Notes: generated from the letters alone by a model not told the origin. Counted from the stretch's first letter, positions 1 to 12,660 are shown. The stretch: DNA of 64,000 bases from Nilaparvata lugens (GCF_014356525.2 NC_052506.1:10089172-10153171); one strand, 5' to 3'. Numbers and translations are program-made.

Positions 1-128
1 CATTTTAGCCGCCATCTTGAATTGCATTTGATCGAAATTGTTCGTGTCGGATCCTTATAGTGAAAGGACCTTAAGTTCCAATGTCAAGTCATTCCGTTAA
101 TTGGGAGATGAGATATCGTGTACACAGA

Positions 129-183
<55 letters not shown>

Positions 184-324
184 CAATACCCAAAAACCAG
201 TTTTTTGGACTCAGGGGACCTTCAAACCTTCAAACGTATAGAAATTTAGAAATTGGGGTACCTTAATTTTTTTCAGAAAGCAATACTTTCCTTACCTATG
301 GTAGGCTAATAGGGCAAGGAAAGT
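1..324 (+). repeat. dispersed repeat with CA microsatellite and 3' hairpin, cut by window start
   Basis: Shares more than 250 aligned bases with 60303-60597, from CGCCATTTTAGCCGCCATC to the closing hairpin. The hairpin at 285-324 pairs ACTTTCCTT with AAGGAAAGT and CCTAT with ATAGG. It contains a (CA)n run at about 135-180. Class unknown. Confidence 0.8.
135..180. repeat. (CA)n microsatellite
   Basis: About 23 uninterrupted CA units inside the dispersed repeat. The sister copy at 60.4 kb has only a short interrupted version, so the run expanded here. Confidence 0.95.
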
Positions 325-2510
325 AAAAAGTACCAAACAGATTACTAAATAAATAATCAGTTTTTCAATGTGTTTCGTTATTCATCAAAAAAAGTGTTGT
401 TTTAAGTTTTATTACTTTTATCAATGTTTCATTTCTATAAAAACTAAAACTTCAATCAGCCGCCATTTTTGATAAAAGTATCATAGAACATTTTTATTGA
501 TGTCGTCATTCTTGTTTTAAAAAGGCCTTTAAAATTATGTACCACACAATGGGTGTTTACATTTTAAATATTTGAGTTACAAACCCTCATTTCTTCAAAA
601 ACTAAAACTTCAATCAGCCGCCAAAAACTGTGTTTGAAGGAGGTTCCGTCTTTGGGTAGCAGTGATTGGACATTGGTTGCAAAAAGGCAAACATGTAGAA
701 GAAATTTGAAAAGAGTATTGGGAGCAAGCGGTGAAGTGTACGAAACGATGAGTTCTTCTTTGATTCAAGTAACTGATTTGCAATTTCTCCACATGTATTG
801 GGACTACTAATTTATGATTATTCCATACTTTCATAAAAGAAAGCCTTTTTGACATGATTGTTTTATTCACAAATAAGTTTATTGAATGAACTATTTTCAT
901 TTCACAACATATTGGACAATTCAATTTTCTATCTGTAAGTCAAATATTTTCTTGGATTTTTATTTTATACTTTGAAAACATGATCAATAATAATAATTTA
1001 CTAATGATGAATTTTGTGTACGTATATGTATGTCATTGGCCTTTGATGATACTGCTATTTCCTTATAATTGAAAAAAAATGGGTTGGTTCAGGTGGTTTA
1101 CACTCAGCAAGAATAGTATAATAATAGGTTGCCTTGATCACATAAGACGCGTGGAGAACGCAGCCTGCTATGGTGTGACGTCATGCTGCGACCTCTCGCC
1201 CTGGCTTAACATGCATTCAAATGTAAAAATGCCAACTTGAGCCCTCATAGCAAATCAACCATCAACTTTACATAGAAGTGATTGACATCAAAATGTTCAG
1301 CATTTTATCCCCTTTGAAACAATATCAAACTAATTTTCAGTAAAAATCCTATAAATGTTACCGGCGAGTCTAAAACAAATCGTTTGAACACACAATTTGA
1401 TTTGATAATACCATTTCAAATACGTTTTGTACTTTCTATTAGTTTTTTCTGCATCGTTTTAGTTCTTTCTCTTAAACAGATTCCATTCTCATTTAGAAAT
1501 TTTATCCTTATGAAGTCTGTGGAAAGAACTAACAGCTTCTTTAGGAATTTCAGGATATTAACGTTATTTTATCAACAACTCCTGAAAGATAGCAATGCGA
1601 ACCCATCAACGGTTGCCTAGCTTTATCACAAAAATAAACAGTCTAGATAAGCCCTAAGAATATATGAACATCATTTAAACATATAAAGATTCTTATTTAT
1701 CCCAATTATGATAAAAAAATAGATAATCATGACTTTTAATGACTTTAATGCTGTTATTTTATCAAAAATAAAACGCATTACACTACTGTACTGTAAAGTA
1801 GTTGAATATTTCATGAATAATTAATGTTATATTATTTGAAGTCATAATTTGATGAACTATTTAAATTATAATTAAGATCTATTCTTGCTTTACACAAGTG
1901 TTTTTTGCATTCATAAGTATCCCATGGACACATTGAAATAAAAAATATCATACTACCGTGAATAATATATGGTATTTCCTTTGTAAATTTGTGTCCTATG
2001 AAAATAATCGATAAAATATACTAATAATAATAATACTGCACTGAGCAGAAACAAAAACACAATACAAGAACAACGTGTTGGCACTACGCTTTCCAGTAGA
2101 CAACTGAAATAATTATTAGTAACCAGACAGTTCAACGTTCTAAAAATAACTTGTAACCATCAGTTCCATGATTTCGCTAAATTGGTTCTAGGTATATGTC
2201 AATTAATAAAGTCTTAAACAAATATCATTAATACAAATGCTTGCAACTAGCATTCCAGGCGACGATACAACTATCAATTTTCACAAACAATTGTCAAATA
2301 AGGAACAATCATTTTTAAATATTATTGGACGACCAGCATAAAATTAAATGAGTTCGCTTCATTTTGTCATATTATTGTTTAAAATAAGTCCAAAACAAAT
2401 AAGTTACCAGCTTTTTCACAAATATGAATAGGTTTTACCGATTGAATATAGTGATAGACCTTATACAAATACAGTAATAGACTGGCTTCTCCACACATCT
2501 GTGTAATCAC
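325..2510. other. no gene seen; AT-rich sequence
   Basis: No convincing coding or RNA gene. A short direct repeat, AAAACTAAAACTTCAATCAG plus CCGCCA, occurs near 440 and 598. A small GC-rich patch is at 1140-1210. Open frames here are short and compositionally random. Confidence 0.5.
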
Positions 2511-2514
2511 TTGT

Positions 2515-2785
2515 CAGCTGATTTATGATGAATAATTCTATAGTCTAATTTTTACTCTAATATTGGCGTATGAAGGAGGCTCCTTTTCCCTTTTATATTA
2601 TCCTTGAAATGCAAAATTTCCAAAAACCTTGTATATACGTCGACGCGCAATTAAAAAAGGAACATACCTGTCAAATTTCATTAAAATCTATTACCTACCG
2701 CATTTCCCCGTAAATGCACAACATATAAACATTAAGAGAAATGCCAAACCGTCGACTTGAATCTTAGACCCAACTACGCTCGGTA
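2515..2785 (-). mobile_element. dispersed element family GACCGAGCG, partial inverted copy
   Basis: Reverse-complement match to the left half of the elements at 8103, 49313 and 57950. Shared features are the CAGCTGATTTATGATGAATA stretch, the GTCGACGCG block and the end ACTACGCTCGGT. The other half is absent. Confidence 0.75.
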
Positions 2786-2946
2786 AAAAATAAGTTCTTC
2801 AATCGGTGTTATTCAATGTTATTTAATCAGTATTTTATAAAATGAATGAGCATATTATATTATTTCCAAAATATTTCTTATTTCATAAAATATTTTACTC
2901 ATTTTTAATGTACTTCATTTCCACACATTGTTTAAATGCTCCCGCC

Positions 2947-3018
2947 AATCAGAGTTATTGCGATGCGATCCAATGTTAGTAGACAGAAATAGACGTAGTC
3001 TGTCTACTAACTCTGATT
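2947..3018. repeat. inverted repeat with two nested arms
   Basis: GTTAGTAGACAGA at 2975 pairs with TCTGTCTACTAAC at 3000. Outside it AATCAGAGTTA pairs with TAACTCTGATT. A similar GTAGACAG/CTGTCTAC theme occurs near 8510 inside the GACCGAGCG element, so it may be part of that family. Confidence 0.6.
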
Positions 3019-3197
3019 GCGATCATCTTAATATTTTTGAGGTTATACGCTCGAATCTAGTTTGTTCCTGAGGTATACGCTACTCTACGCTGCGCTCCTA
3101 TACGCTACCCAGTGTGTACAACCACTGATCAATGCATGACTTTGTTTCAAAACATACGCTACTCTACGCTACGCTGTCTGTGTGTTTCTATACTTTC

Positions 3198-3401
3198 ATT
3201 CCTGCACCCCCCGACAAATGCGTTCAGCGACAGAGTGGGTCACATTCCTGAGCAGACCTAGTTTCTCATGTCATGAGCCGACAAATGCGGTCGATTTTCA
3301 TTCCTGCACCTCCCGACAAATGCGGCAGCGACAGAGTGGATCACACTCCTAAGCAGACCCGGTTTGTCGTGTCAATAGGCGACAAATGCGGTTGATTTTC
3401 A
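3198..3401. repeat. two tandem copies of a 102-bp unit
   Basis: Units start at 3198 and 3300 with ATTCCTGCAC and each holds two CGACAAATGCG blocks and CAGCGACAGAGTGG. Copies are diverged but colinear. Confidence 0.8.
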
Positions 3402-3584
3402 TTTTACAGTTACCTCCAGACGTTGCTGGTTGGTAAGGGAAAAGGGGATCAAAGCTATCCTTTGATAGTTTTGGGAGTAATTTCCAGCAAACTTAGATAA
3501 GTGGATATAAGAATTATCTGTGTCAAAAATTAGAATTAAGGAATAAGAAATCTATGTTCAGAATTAAGACTGAAGTTAGTGTAG

Positions 3585-3855
3585 ATAGCCTCTAGTTGGC
3601 AGGTTAAGGGAAAGTTTAGTCTCTAGCCTTCGCTAGTTGGCGGGGTGAGAGAAAGTATAGTCTCTAGCCTTTGCTAGTTGGTGGGGTAAGAGAAAGTATA
3701 GCCTCTAGCCTTTGCTAGTTGGCGGGGTAAGAGAAAGTATAGCCTCTAGCCTTTGCTAGTTGGCTGGGCTAAAGAAAGTATAGATTCAAGCCTTTGCTAG
3801 TTGGCGGGGTTAGAGAAAGTATAGCCTCTAGCCTTTGCTAGTTGGCGGGGGCAGA
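3585..3855. repeat. 41-bp minisatellite, about six copies
   Basis: Repeated unit around CCTCTAGCCTTTGCTAGTTGG then CGGGGTAAGAGAAAGTATAG. Each unit carries two CTAG sites. There are no unique spacers, so it is not a CRISPR. Middle units are nearly identical and the outer ones more diverged. Confidence 0.88.
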
Positions 3856-4181
3856 GTACAAACATTAACTCCTGGCGGTCCAGGCAGTGCCTTAGTTCAG
3901 TTTTCTTGGGTAGTACTTTTATGATAGTCCTGATTACATATTCCATTAAACATATTATTCATAATATTTCACTGATATTCCATTCAATAGCCATTTAAAT
4001 CATTCATCTGAATACTTGACTTAGTTCCTTTCACAGATGCGGGCGAGTGTCCACTTTCTTCATCAGCTGAAGTCGCCATGATTTCAGTTCGAATCTCTTA
4101 ATCGAACTAATTCAGCATTCGCTTCGCAACCATTTTTATTCAATTATTCATTGTTGATTAGCGCATTCCGAATTTTCAAAA

Positions 4182-4296
4182 ATGCTTGAAGATGACAACG
4201 CCAGTGATATTCCAAGTGAAATTTTAAAAGAATCTGAAATCCTGATTGCAAATCTTCTACCACTAAAATCAAGAGATAGGAACGATAACTTAACGA
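4182..4296 (+). CDS. candidate first coding exon of an unidentified plus-strand gene
   Basis: ATG at 4182 opens an acidic N terminus, MLEDDNASDIPSEILKESEI and LIANLLPLKSRDRNDNLT, before a possible donor GTATTC at 4297. From memory it resembles the start of arthropod proteins that open with an acidic segment then NLLPEKSR, some of them related to Crypton-type tyrosine recombinases. That comparison is unverified. The frame continues past the donor into a foldback element and ends in low-value sequence, which favours an exon end near 4296. It could be a relic of such a transposon. Confidence 0.3.
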
Positions 4297-4344
4297 GTAT
4301 TCTTTATTTTGTATTCTTTATTTATCTTGTCAGCAATACCTGTA

Positions 4345-4497
4345 GTGTGGTGAAAAATATCGTACGCACCATAGGCAAAAATGTTTTTCCGGCTCTCAAT
4401 CTTTTCTAGTCCTCGGCCTACGGCCTCGGACTTGAAAACCAATTTCGAGCCGGAAAAATCTCATTTTCTGCTATAGGTGCGAAAGCGAAATATACTA
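4345..4497. mobile_element. small foldback MITE
   Basis: Left arm CGCACCATAGGCAAAAATG to TTTTTCCGGCTC pairs with the right arm GAGCCGGAAAAATCTC to AGGTGCG. The centre is the GC-rich CCTCGGCCTACGGCCTCGG. It interrupts the tail of the frame opened at 4182. Confidence 0.65.
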
Positions 4498-4669
4498 TTC
4501 CACCATCTCAGCTCATAATTATTATAAGTTATAAATGAATCATTATCATAATTCTATTCAAAACATGACTGTATTTCATTGTCTTTTTTGTACTATAAAA
4601 TATTAAAAACTTAAATATTCCAAATGGAAAACATTTAAAAAATTTAACACAATTTTTTTCCTTCACTCT

Positions 4670-4965
4670 CAGATCAGAACAATCACTCATCTTCAAATGC
4701 TTATAACTCAAAATAAAAGTGAATTTCGCCAATGTGATGACATATTATTGTTTCTCGTGTCAAGTACTATTATTCCTGAAAGTTTGAGCAATTTTAATAT
4801 TTGATCATTTTTGCAAAAATCCATTGAATATCAACCTAAAATCACACAAACTCTCAGGAATAATAGTATTTGACAAGAGGAACAATAATATGTCATCACA
4901 TTGGCGAAATTCACTCATATTATGAGTTACAAGCATTTGAAGATGAGTGATTTTTTTGATCTGTG
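4670..4965. mobile_element. long imperfect foldback, about 120-bp arms
   Basis: The left arm from AGATCAGAAC through CATCTTCAAATGC, TTTCGCCAATGTGATGACAT and AACAATAATA-like sequence is repeated in reverse complement up to TGATCTG near 4963. The loop is about 55 bp. A third fragment of the inner arm is near 5148. Confidence 0.8.
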
Positions 4966-5221
4966 ACTGGAGAAAAAAATTTATGTTCCAGTGATTAATC
5001 TCGCCCTGTATTGTAGCAAAACGTCTCATATTATAGCACAACACTTGTTAGGTCAACCTCTAACCATAGCACGAATATCAACCAAATCTGGGCAATTATA
5101 ATTTTTCATGAAATCCATCATGATTTTTTGCAAAAAATGTAAAATCGCTCAAACTCTCAGGAATGATACCACTTAGAAAATAGTACTTCAAAATAGATTG
5201 AAGATAGTTTATTCCAGGTGG

Positions 5222-5681
5222 TAATTTGTGTCACCTGTTGAACCAAAACAAATCAATAAAAAGTTGTTGATGTGATAATTTCTGCATTTTAAATAATCCA
5301 ATAATATCGGTAATTCCAGAGTGATCGTTTTAATTTCAAGTAAAAATGATATCTTCTATTTTTATCGGGTAAGTTATTTATGTAATTAATGATTTTTTTA
5401 TATATTACCAATTACTTTTGTTAGCGTTTCTATACAATCAATCAATCAATCTAATTTGTGTCACCTGTTGAACCAAAACAAATCAATAAAAAATTGTTGA
5501 TGTGATAATTTCTGCATTTTAAATAATCCAATAATATCGGTAATTCCAGAGTGATCGTTTTAATTTCAAGTAAAAATGATATCTTCTCTTTTTATTGGGT
5601 AAGTTATTTATGTAATTAATGATTTTTTTATATATTACCAATTACTTTTGATAGCGTTTCTATACAATCAATCAATCAATC
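5222..5681. repeat. tandem duplication, two 230-bp copies ending in (ATCA)n
   Basis: TAATTTGTGTCACCTGTTGA occurs at 5222 and 5452 and the copies are almost identical. Each ends in ATCAATCAATCAATC, and the second run directly abuts the 3' end of the LINE to the right. Confidence 0.92.
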
Positions 5682-7060
5682 TCTTTATTCAAACCATACA
5701 TCAAAATGTACATGAATGCGTCTTTCTTTATTATTTTCAACAAAATAATAAAATAAATACAAGTAAAAAAAACAAAATACATCAACAATAGGTAGTCTAA
5801 ATAAATAATGAGTGGGCACTATAAAATTCTTCATAACTGTATAATTCTAATTCCACGATATACTTTTTCAGTTTTTGTTATTAAACCAAGTAATATCTTT
5901 CTCATGATTGATCTTAGTAGGAAGGTAAGTAATGAATTTGATGCCCATATAGGTTGGGCTTTGTTTGTACTTCTCTTTAGTATGTCCTTTGATTATAAAG
6001 TTGTTCCTATTTCTTGTATTATAGTCATGCACACTGGATTGCCTGGGGAATTTGTCTTCATTATTTTTTACGTGTAATATTGTTTTATAGATATAAAGTC
6101 CATACACCGTCATTAATTCTAACTTTTTAAAAAATGTCCTGCACGACTCTTGTCTATTTAAATTAAATATTTTTCTTACTGCTTCTTTTTGGAGTTTTAA
6201 TATCCTATTCAAGTTAAATGCACTAGTCCTTCCATAAATCTCAATGCCATATAAAATATGAGATTACAAATGGGTGCCAGCCTTCTCAGTGCAAATATTC
6301 CTGTACTTACTTTTTTACATACTCTTGATACATGCTCTTCCCAATTGAGTTTGTTATCTAGATCTAGGCCTAGGAATTTTATGTATTTAGGTTATTTAGC
6401 TTCACTGTACTTTTTCTTTTGGGACTTCTACAGGTGAAATGTACAAATTTCGTTTTATCATTATTTAGTAAAAGGATCATTTCACTTAGAACGTTTTTTA
6501 AAAGCAATATTGTGTCATTACATTTTTCTTCGATTATATCCAAATCTTTGTTGAATATGCTCAAACTAATGTAATCAGCGTACATACAAAATTTAGTATT
6601 TTCAATTACATCTTTCGCATATTTTGGTAATCCCCCCAAGTAGCAAAGGGACAAAAATGGCCCCAAAACAGATCCCTGCGGAACAGAGTAGTTCATGTAC
6701 CTTAAACTAGATTTAATATCACTTACTTTATTTTTATCATAATACTTTATATTTACATATTGACTTCGACCCACCAAATATGATTCTATCCAGTTGAGCT
6801 CTTTTCCCCAAATTCCATAAGTTTCTAGTTTTTTTAATAATATTCTGTGATCTACAGAGTCAAATGCTTTTGTTAAATCTAGGAAGGTGCCAACAATGCT
6901 GTATCCTTTGTCCAATTTTTCTAAAATATTTTCAATAAACTCTATCAAGGCAGTCGTTGTAGACCTGTTTTTCTGTAACCATGCTGTTCCGTGTCTATAG
7001 TAATTTGTTTGTTTCAAAATAATTAATAAGCTGTATTAGCATACTTTTTCAAATATTTTT
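5682..7060 (-). mobile_element. decayed non-LTR retrotransposon (LINE) with reverse transcriptase
   Basis: Minus-strand frames at 7017-6379 and 6212-5868 encode reverse transcriptase pieces. Visible are QKNRSTTTALIEFI, the FLDLTKAFDSVDH block, SVPQGSVLGP and a mutated active site YADY in place of YADD. A C-terminal piece reads IEIYGRTSAFNLNRILKLQK and later YNTRNRNN. Frameshifts occur near 6252 and 6980-7020. The 5' part is missing. The 3' end abuts (GATT)n. Jockey/CR1-type; the clade is unresolved. Non-functional. Confidence 0.88.
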
Positions 7061-7441
7061 GCTATTGAAGGTTGAATTGCTTAAGTGCTAAAGGTTGAAT
7101 TGCTAAATATACTGAATTCCAGTCAATTTTATATTATCTGTTCAGTTAATTTTATACAGTTATCTCAATGTACCTGAAATACATTGTATTCTAGATACGG
7201 TACCTTGAGTTATTTCTTATTCCAATTACTGCATATTAATTTTTAGCATGTGACACTGCAACTGTAACTTTTATAGAAAAATATGATTGAAACTATCTTT
7301 TAATGTAATAAAACTCACATTATTGTTTCAAATACAGCTACAGTACAGACTTATTCATAATTCTCTACAGATTATTATTCTTATAAAATTGTACAGTCGT
7401 AAAATTCTAGTCTCACCATAATATAATTTGTTTTATTCCAG

Positions 7442-7742
7442 AATTTTCATTCTCCATTTATATCATAACATAAATGGATTTACTGATGCTAAAGCATTGC
7501 ATAAAATTGTGAGTGCATATTCTTCCATTCATACCAGAAATCATATTCCAGACATTCAAATACATGATGTTGAAACAGATAATCTACCAGAAAATTTTGA
7601 AGACACAAGAAGTTCGAAACAAGGCTCAAATATAAAAGAGAATACCTATGATGATTACAATACTAATTTATTAATTTCTAACTTGGCAGATAAACCACGA
7701 AATATAAATGAAATATTGGAGCAGATTCTGAGAAATCGATGA
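7442..7742 (+). CDS. candidate terminal coding exon, function unknown
   Basis: A good-looking acceptor (TTGTTTTATTCCAG) ends at 7441. It is followed by an open frame of about 100 codons, IFILHLYHNINGFTDAKALH to EILEQILRNR, closed by TGA at 7740. The product is hydrophilic and acidic in its middle and I recognise no domain. An AATAAA lies near 7916. It could be the last exon of the gene starting at 4182, but the phases do not match directly, so a middle exon would be needed; a LINE occupies much of the space between. Chance ORF is the alternative. Confidence 0.28.
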
Positions 7743-8102
7743 AAGGAAACCGTAGGGTATATGTTTTTCTGATTATAACAAAGACGAATTATTGAAAGTT
7801 GTATCCAAAGTAAACTTTCTTAATCGAAACTTTCTTAATTAAATTAAATAGAAATGGGACAGTTTAATGATGAAAATTTAACTCAAACTTCAAGAAATTG
7901 AATTGTTTAAACAAGAAATAAATGTGAATCACAAGTTGAAATGTAATTAATAATGCGTTTCATTTCAATTTGTCTTCATCGATGTACTCCAATACAAATC
8001 TAATTTTGTCAATCACTATCAAATGCGGTTAGCTGATTATCGAATGGCAAATTTGTCATTGAGGAAGGTAATGTACCAATTTAGTAGACCTATACATTTA
8101 GT

Positions 8103-8988
8103 TGACCGAGCGAAGTGAGGTCCAAGATTCAAGTCGTCGGTTTTGCATTTCTCTTTGTTTATATGTTTGTTTATATTTATTTTACGCATTTACAGCGAAA
8201 CGCAGCAATAGATTTTCATGAAATTTGACAGGTATGTTCTTTTTTGAATTTCGCGTCGACGTATACATACGGTTTTTGGAAATTTTGCATTTTAAGGATA
8301 ATACAAAAGGAAAAGGAGTCTCCTTTGAGCGCCAATATTACCGTAAAAATCAAACTTTAGAATTATTCATCATAAATCAGCTGTCTAGTGAACTATAATA
8401 CTACCCAAAGACTTTAAAGAGATAAGGTCTTCTGCATCTTTAAGGTCTTTGATACTACCCGTTCAAAAACATCGAACATCTTAAAAATGTATCTTTCCAT
8501 CAACGTTGGTAGACAGTTTTGTCTACTAAGCTGAGGCCATGATTCTAGTTTGGAGTATGGAGTGACATTATTGATAGAAAACATTTTCTTTTTTAATCTG
8601 ATGATTAAAATAGCAACAAATATTATTGAAAAGAAATTGATTTATAAAATCATGAAAAGAGAGTAATGAAGTTTGTAGGAAATCAGCATTATGGTAGTTT
8701 ATTTTATTAATTTCAACACACCGATTTTTCGCCAACAAGTCAACACAGAATGTTCTCTGATGGGTTGATTGGACTGGCGTATCGACGGCAGCCAAACCTG
8801 ATAACAGCGCTCACACTCACATTCCGGGATGACACATCAGGGTACGATAAGACAGAAAGCTCTATGTTTATTTAGTTTTTTTCTAGACATTTTAAATTGA
8901 TAAATTATTTATTAATTTTTGAGAAAACATAACAACAGGTCAATGTAACTAACTGAACGCGAGGTCTACTGTTCACAGAACTACTAGT
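8103..8988 (+). mobile_element. GACCGAGCG dispersed element, longest copy
   Basis: Starts GACCGAGCGAAGTGAGGTCC and ends GGTCTACTGTTCACAGAACT plus ACTAGT. The same ends occur at 49313-49952 and 57950-58575. It contains a GTCGACG block, TCAGCTG and a conserved CAGCGCTCACACTCACATTC. No protein is encoded, so it is non-autonomous. The CTAGT end recalls Helitrons, but the left end lacks their TC start. Confidence 0.75.
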
Positions 8989-10396
8989 TTATTTTGATGA
9001 TTGATTCTTGATATTTAGAATAGAATTACTTCTTTATTTATGATGTGGCGATTTTTGTCAGTAATGTCTATTCTACTACTTAACTACAAGGAAACATTAT
9101 ATAGTTCAAACAGGAAAAAAATATCCAATATCATATTTTATCTGGAAAGCAAAAATAATTTTTATTTTCAAATAAAATCATTGTCATATTGAATAAAATC
9201 AATAAATGCATACATTGAGTAAATATTTTTGAGAATTATGATATTTTTCAGACTTAATGATTTAAAATTATACACATTCAAGCAAACACAAGAGTTAGAA
9301 AATCAAAACTATACTACTTTAGGATAACTTTAGGATCAAAATAATAATTACGGATAGTAAAACTCTTCAACTACAAGTAACAAGTAATTAAAACTTAACT
9401 GTAAGCAATGATTAAAATAAAAGAAAAAATCAACCGACAAATGATGAAAACAATAAAATAAAAATACATTTACATTAATGCATAAGAAAAATCACATAAA
9501 GTATGAGTATTTTACGTTAAGGGGAATAATATCAATAATGAGCCATTGAATAATCATGAAATATAATTATGATTAATATTGAAACTATTAACATTATAGT
9601 TTTATTTGAAATGCATTATTTAGAGAGTTTAGTAGAATAGTTTTGAATGAATGAATTTCAAATAAATAGGTATTGAAATAATCAAAATACAGCACAATTT
9701 ATTTATAATTATTTCTAATCAGTTTGATTCAATATATTACTCTTCAATATCTGTTTCCATTACGAACTGCTTGTTAATAATCACTTTTGAACAACTTAAA
9801 AGTGATCAATATATGACTATTATTTGCTATACTGTTTACTCTGACACCAGACCTGAGCCAGCCAGGTCACACGATATTATTATTATTATTATTTGCTATA
9901 TGGTCTTGCAAATAAAGAGTTTATATAGACTATAGAGTATTACAAATTTCAGTTTGGCTCATGATATAATTTATGACAATTTGTTTACCAATTTCAGAAA
10001 AATCAAGTATTACTCTGAATTAAGTTTTTCATAAAAAATTTCACCAAATTCAAAAATATCAAGTATAGGCCTAATCCTGAAATTATTTTTTCCAGAATAA
10101 ATTACACCAAACGTTTGTTTGGAACTAGCATTTCAGACTAAATGGATGGATACTTAGCATTTTCAGTTGTTTCTGAGAATAACAATTTTGTAGATTGAAT
10201 CAATTTCATGGACTATAGGTGTCGCACAACGATATATGACCCTGGCTGCTATTTGAAAAAAAGTAAACCAGGGTAATATATATTATTGTAGAATTTCGAC
10301 TATTCACTTTAGTAAATAAATAGTCTAAAATTCTAATCCGTACAAATAAGTTTCAATGATGAAGATCCAAGAAATCAGACTAAAATTCATTGGATT
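8989..10396. other. no gene seen; very AT-rich sequence
   Basis: Simple AT-rich DNA with no recognisable coding, RNA or structured repeat beyond a short (ATT)n at about 9880-9892. Confidence 0.5.
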
Positions 10397-12177
10397 AGGT
10401 ACCGTCGACCAGGTTACTTTGTCTACAACGGGGTGACTTTGTCCCACCTCGCGGAAAAATATACAAATCAGTTTATCTCCAAACTCTATTATCCGAAATC
10501 GATGCTTAAAATTGATACCCGTAGCCCTGATCATTATCGAGGTTCTACAATCGATATCTTGTCGAATCTTGATATATTAGTTGAATTATCGACATAAAAC
10601 TAAACTTCAAATTCAAATGATCTTTATTCACAAAAAAAGTAATACAGCAGCAGAAACATTATGTAAATAGTGAATATTCCCCACAAAGACAACAAGTCTG
10701 GGTGTGGGGAATGAGCACCGTGAACTGCATTATAACAACCTGACAGTTGAAGATTTAAAATAAAAAAAAACAACAAAAACAATAGAATAAGTAAAGTAGA
10801 GTAAATAAAAAAGCATCTTTAGAGGATGTGGAGAGAACTTAATGTTGTTGAACCCAAATTTCTGTAGTTAAAAAAAATATATATATGGTACTGAAAAAAA
10901 GAAAAAAATGTAGTATGAACTGAATAATTTTAAGAGACATACAGGGTCCTGCATATCCAGACGAACATTCACAACCAGGGGTGATGTTCAATGGATATAG
11001 GCAGATTGGATGAGCCGCGATGCGGCGTCCCTACCAATTTCAAACAGCCACCTTTTAAGGTAGCATTTAAAGGTGCTAATGCTGACAACATTTTCCATTT
11101 GCTTCAGATGGTTTGGGATATTCCTGTACAGAATGTGACATAGATAGTGGCTGTTAGTCCTGGTACAATTATTTAGCAGGCGTGGCTGCACAATGCCAAT
11201 GTTATTTTGGTGTCTAGTATTGTAAATGTGGTTTGATAAAATGAAAATTGTATTTTTATTATGCCAGATGAAAATTACTACAACTTTAATATAAATCTGT
11301 CTGATATCTAATACATGGAATTCCTGATAAACTAACTCCGTTGGGTAGCGACTATTCCTGTTCAGGCAGTTTTTAATAATTGCACGCTGTGCTACTGCTT
11401 CATCTTGTGATTTCGTTGTCGGAAAACTTCGTATTAGAAAACTTATTTCTAAAATACTTATGATATCGCTTAGTGCATATTATTTTAGCCTTTTTATCAT
11501 CTTTCAATTGGTATATCTATAATATCCATAGTTCAAATGGTAAGGGTTCTGTTACTAGTTAAATACAACGAGGTCACTTTAAGGTTAAAATTGGGGTGCC
11601 TTTGTCACAGTATAAAAACTGTGATATTATGCAGGATATAAAGCAAATACAATTCAAAATATGATAAATATAATGTATTCTACCTAATAAAAAAATATTC
11701 ACCTTCCTTGAGATTAATTTACGATCTTAATATTCATTTTTAGCTGATTCTGCAGCTGGAGCCAACATGCCTCGACGCTAAAAGAGATCTTTAGGCAGCA
11801 GAAACCAAACTACTTTTTTAAAGACAAATTTGTGATTTTTTTAAAGTGTATTTCATTTGATTTCAATGTAATTATTAATTTGAAAGGTTAACAGTTGGTT
11901 CCACTTTGTCTAACTCTTAAAAATTAACTTTTTGCAATTTATTTTTCAAAGTCACCCCAACCCCTGATGGTTGACATTGTCTCTTAATTTCAAAAAATAT
12001 ATCTTTGTTAGAGCGGAAATAAATACTAACCTTTTATAATGAAAAATACTCTACAAACATTGCAGAACACAATAAAAAATATTGCAAGAGATTTATGTTG
12101 CAACTTAAGTATTGATTGCAAGCGGTTTAAAATCTCAACTCCCCAACATTGGGACAGTCACCCCGGTTTACCGGTAT
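10397..12177. mobile_element. possible DNA transposon relic with imperfect terminal repeats, interrupted by a LINE
   Basis: The left end TACCGTCGACCAGGTTACTT and the reverse complement of the right end, TACCGGTAAACCGGGGTGAC, are similar. Motifs such as GGGGTGACTTTGTCCC recur inside (near 10429, 11570, 11950). No transposase frame is visible. The LINE 3' end at 10608-11430 sits within it. Confidence 0.45.
10608..11430 (-). mobile_element. LINE 3' fragment
   Basis: The minus-strand frame at 11191-10988 and sequence upstream read NHIYNTRHQNN, then PRLLNNCTRTNSHYL, YRNIPNHLKQM and STFKCYLKRWLFE. This is the usual C-terminal tail of CR1/jockey-like reverse transcriptase polyproteins. It is followed by a 3' UTR ending AATAAAGATCATTTGAATTT. 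Truncated at the 5' end. Confidence 0.75.
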
Positions 12178-12660
12178 ATTAAATTCCAATATAATATTAG
12201 CTCAATAACGGAATATATTTGGGCGATATATAAAGATAATCTATGATGGAAGTTTCAACAAAACAAAGATAAACATTGTGCAGTTGATTGAATTGTTTCA
12301 AAATTTATACTTATTGCTTTGATTCGTATTTCAGCAATGTATTATTTTTCAAATATTTAAACATATAATTAACTCTATTAAATTCAAATTTGGAAGCGAA
12401 AATAATTATAATCTATAATCACTTATATATTATACAAAATACAAACACTCTGTAAGCCTATATCTTTGTGATAAAAATACATGTTATGTCAATTACAAAA
12501 TCAGGTTTTGGTAAGAGCTTCCAAGTTTATGACACACAGAGTTCAAATTCAATATGATAAGTATCATAACACATTAAATTTAGATTTAAAACAGGAATTC
12601 ATATTCAATAGGATAATAATTTATTGGTTTGAGTTTTTCAGACTACATTTTTTGATTTTT

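Noticed and set aside
81..266. Plus frame with a His-Thr run
   Set aside because: It is a translation of the CA microsatellite inside a dispersed repeat.
3585..3855. Regular short repeats that could suggest a CRISPR array
   Set aside because: The units are contiguous 41-mers with no unique spacers, and the genome is clearly eukaryotic.
5868..6077. Plus-strand frame with hydrophobic segments
   Set aside because: It lies opposite the LINE reverse-transcriptase tail and is its antisense shadow.
8103..8988. Helitron assignment for the GACCGAGCG family
   Set aside because: Only the CTAGT end fits. There is no TC start, the stem near the 3' end is too short, and no Rep/helicase sequence is present.
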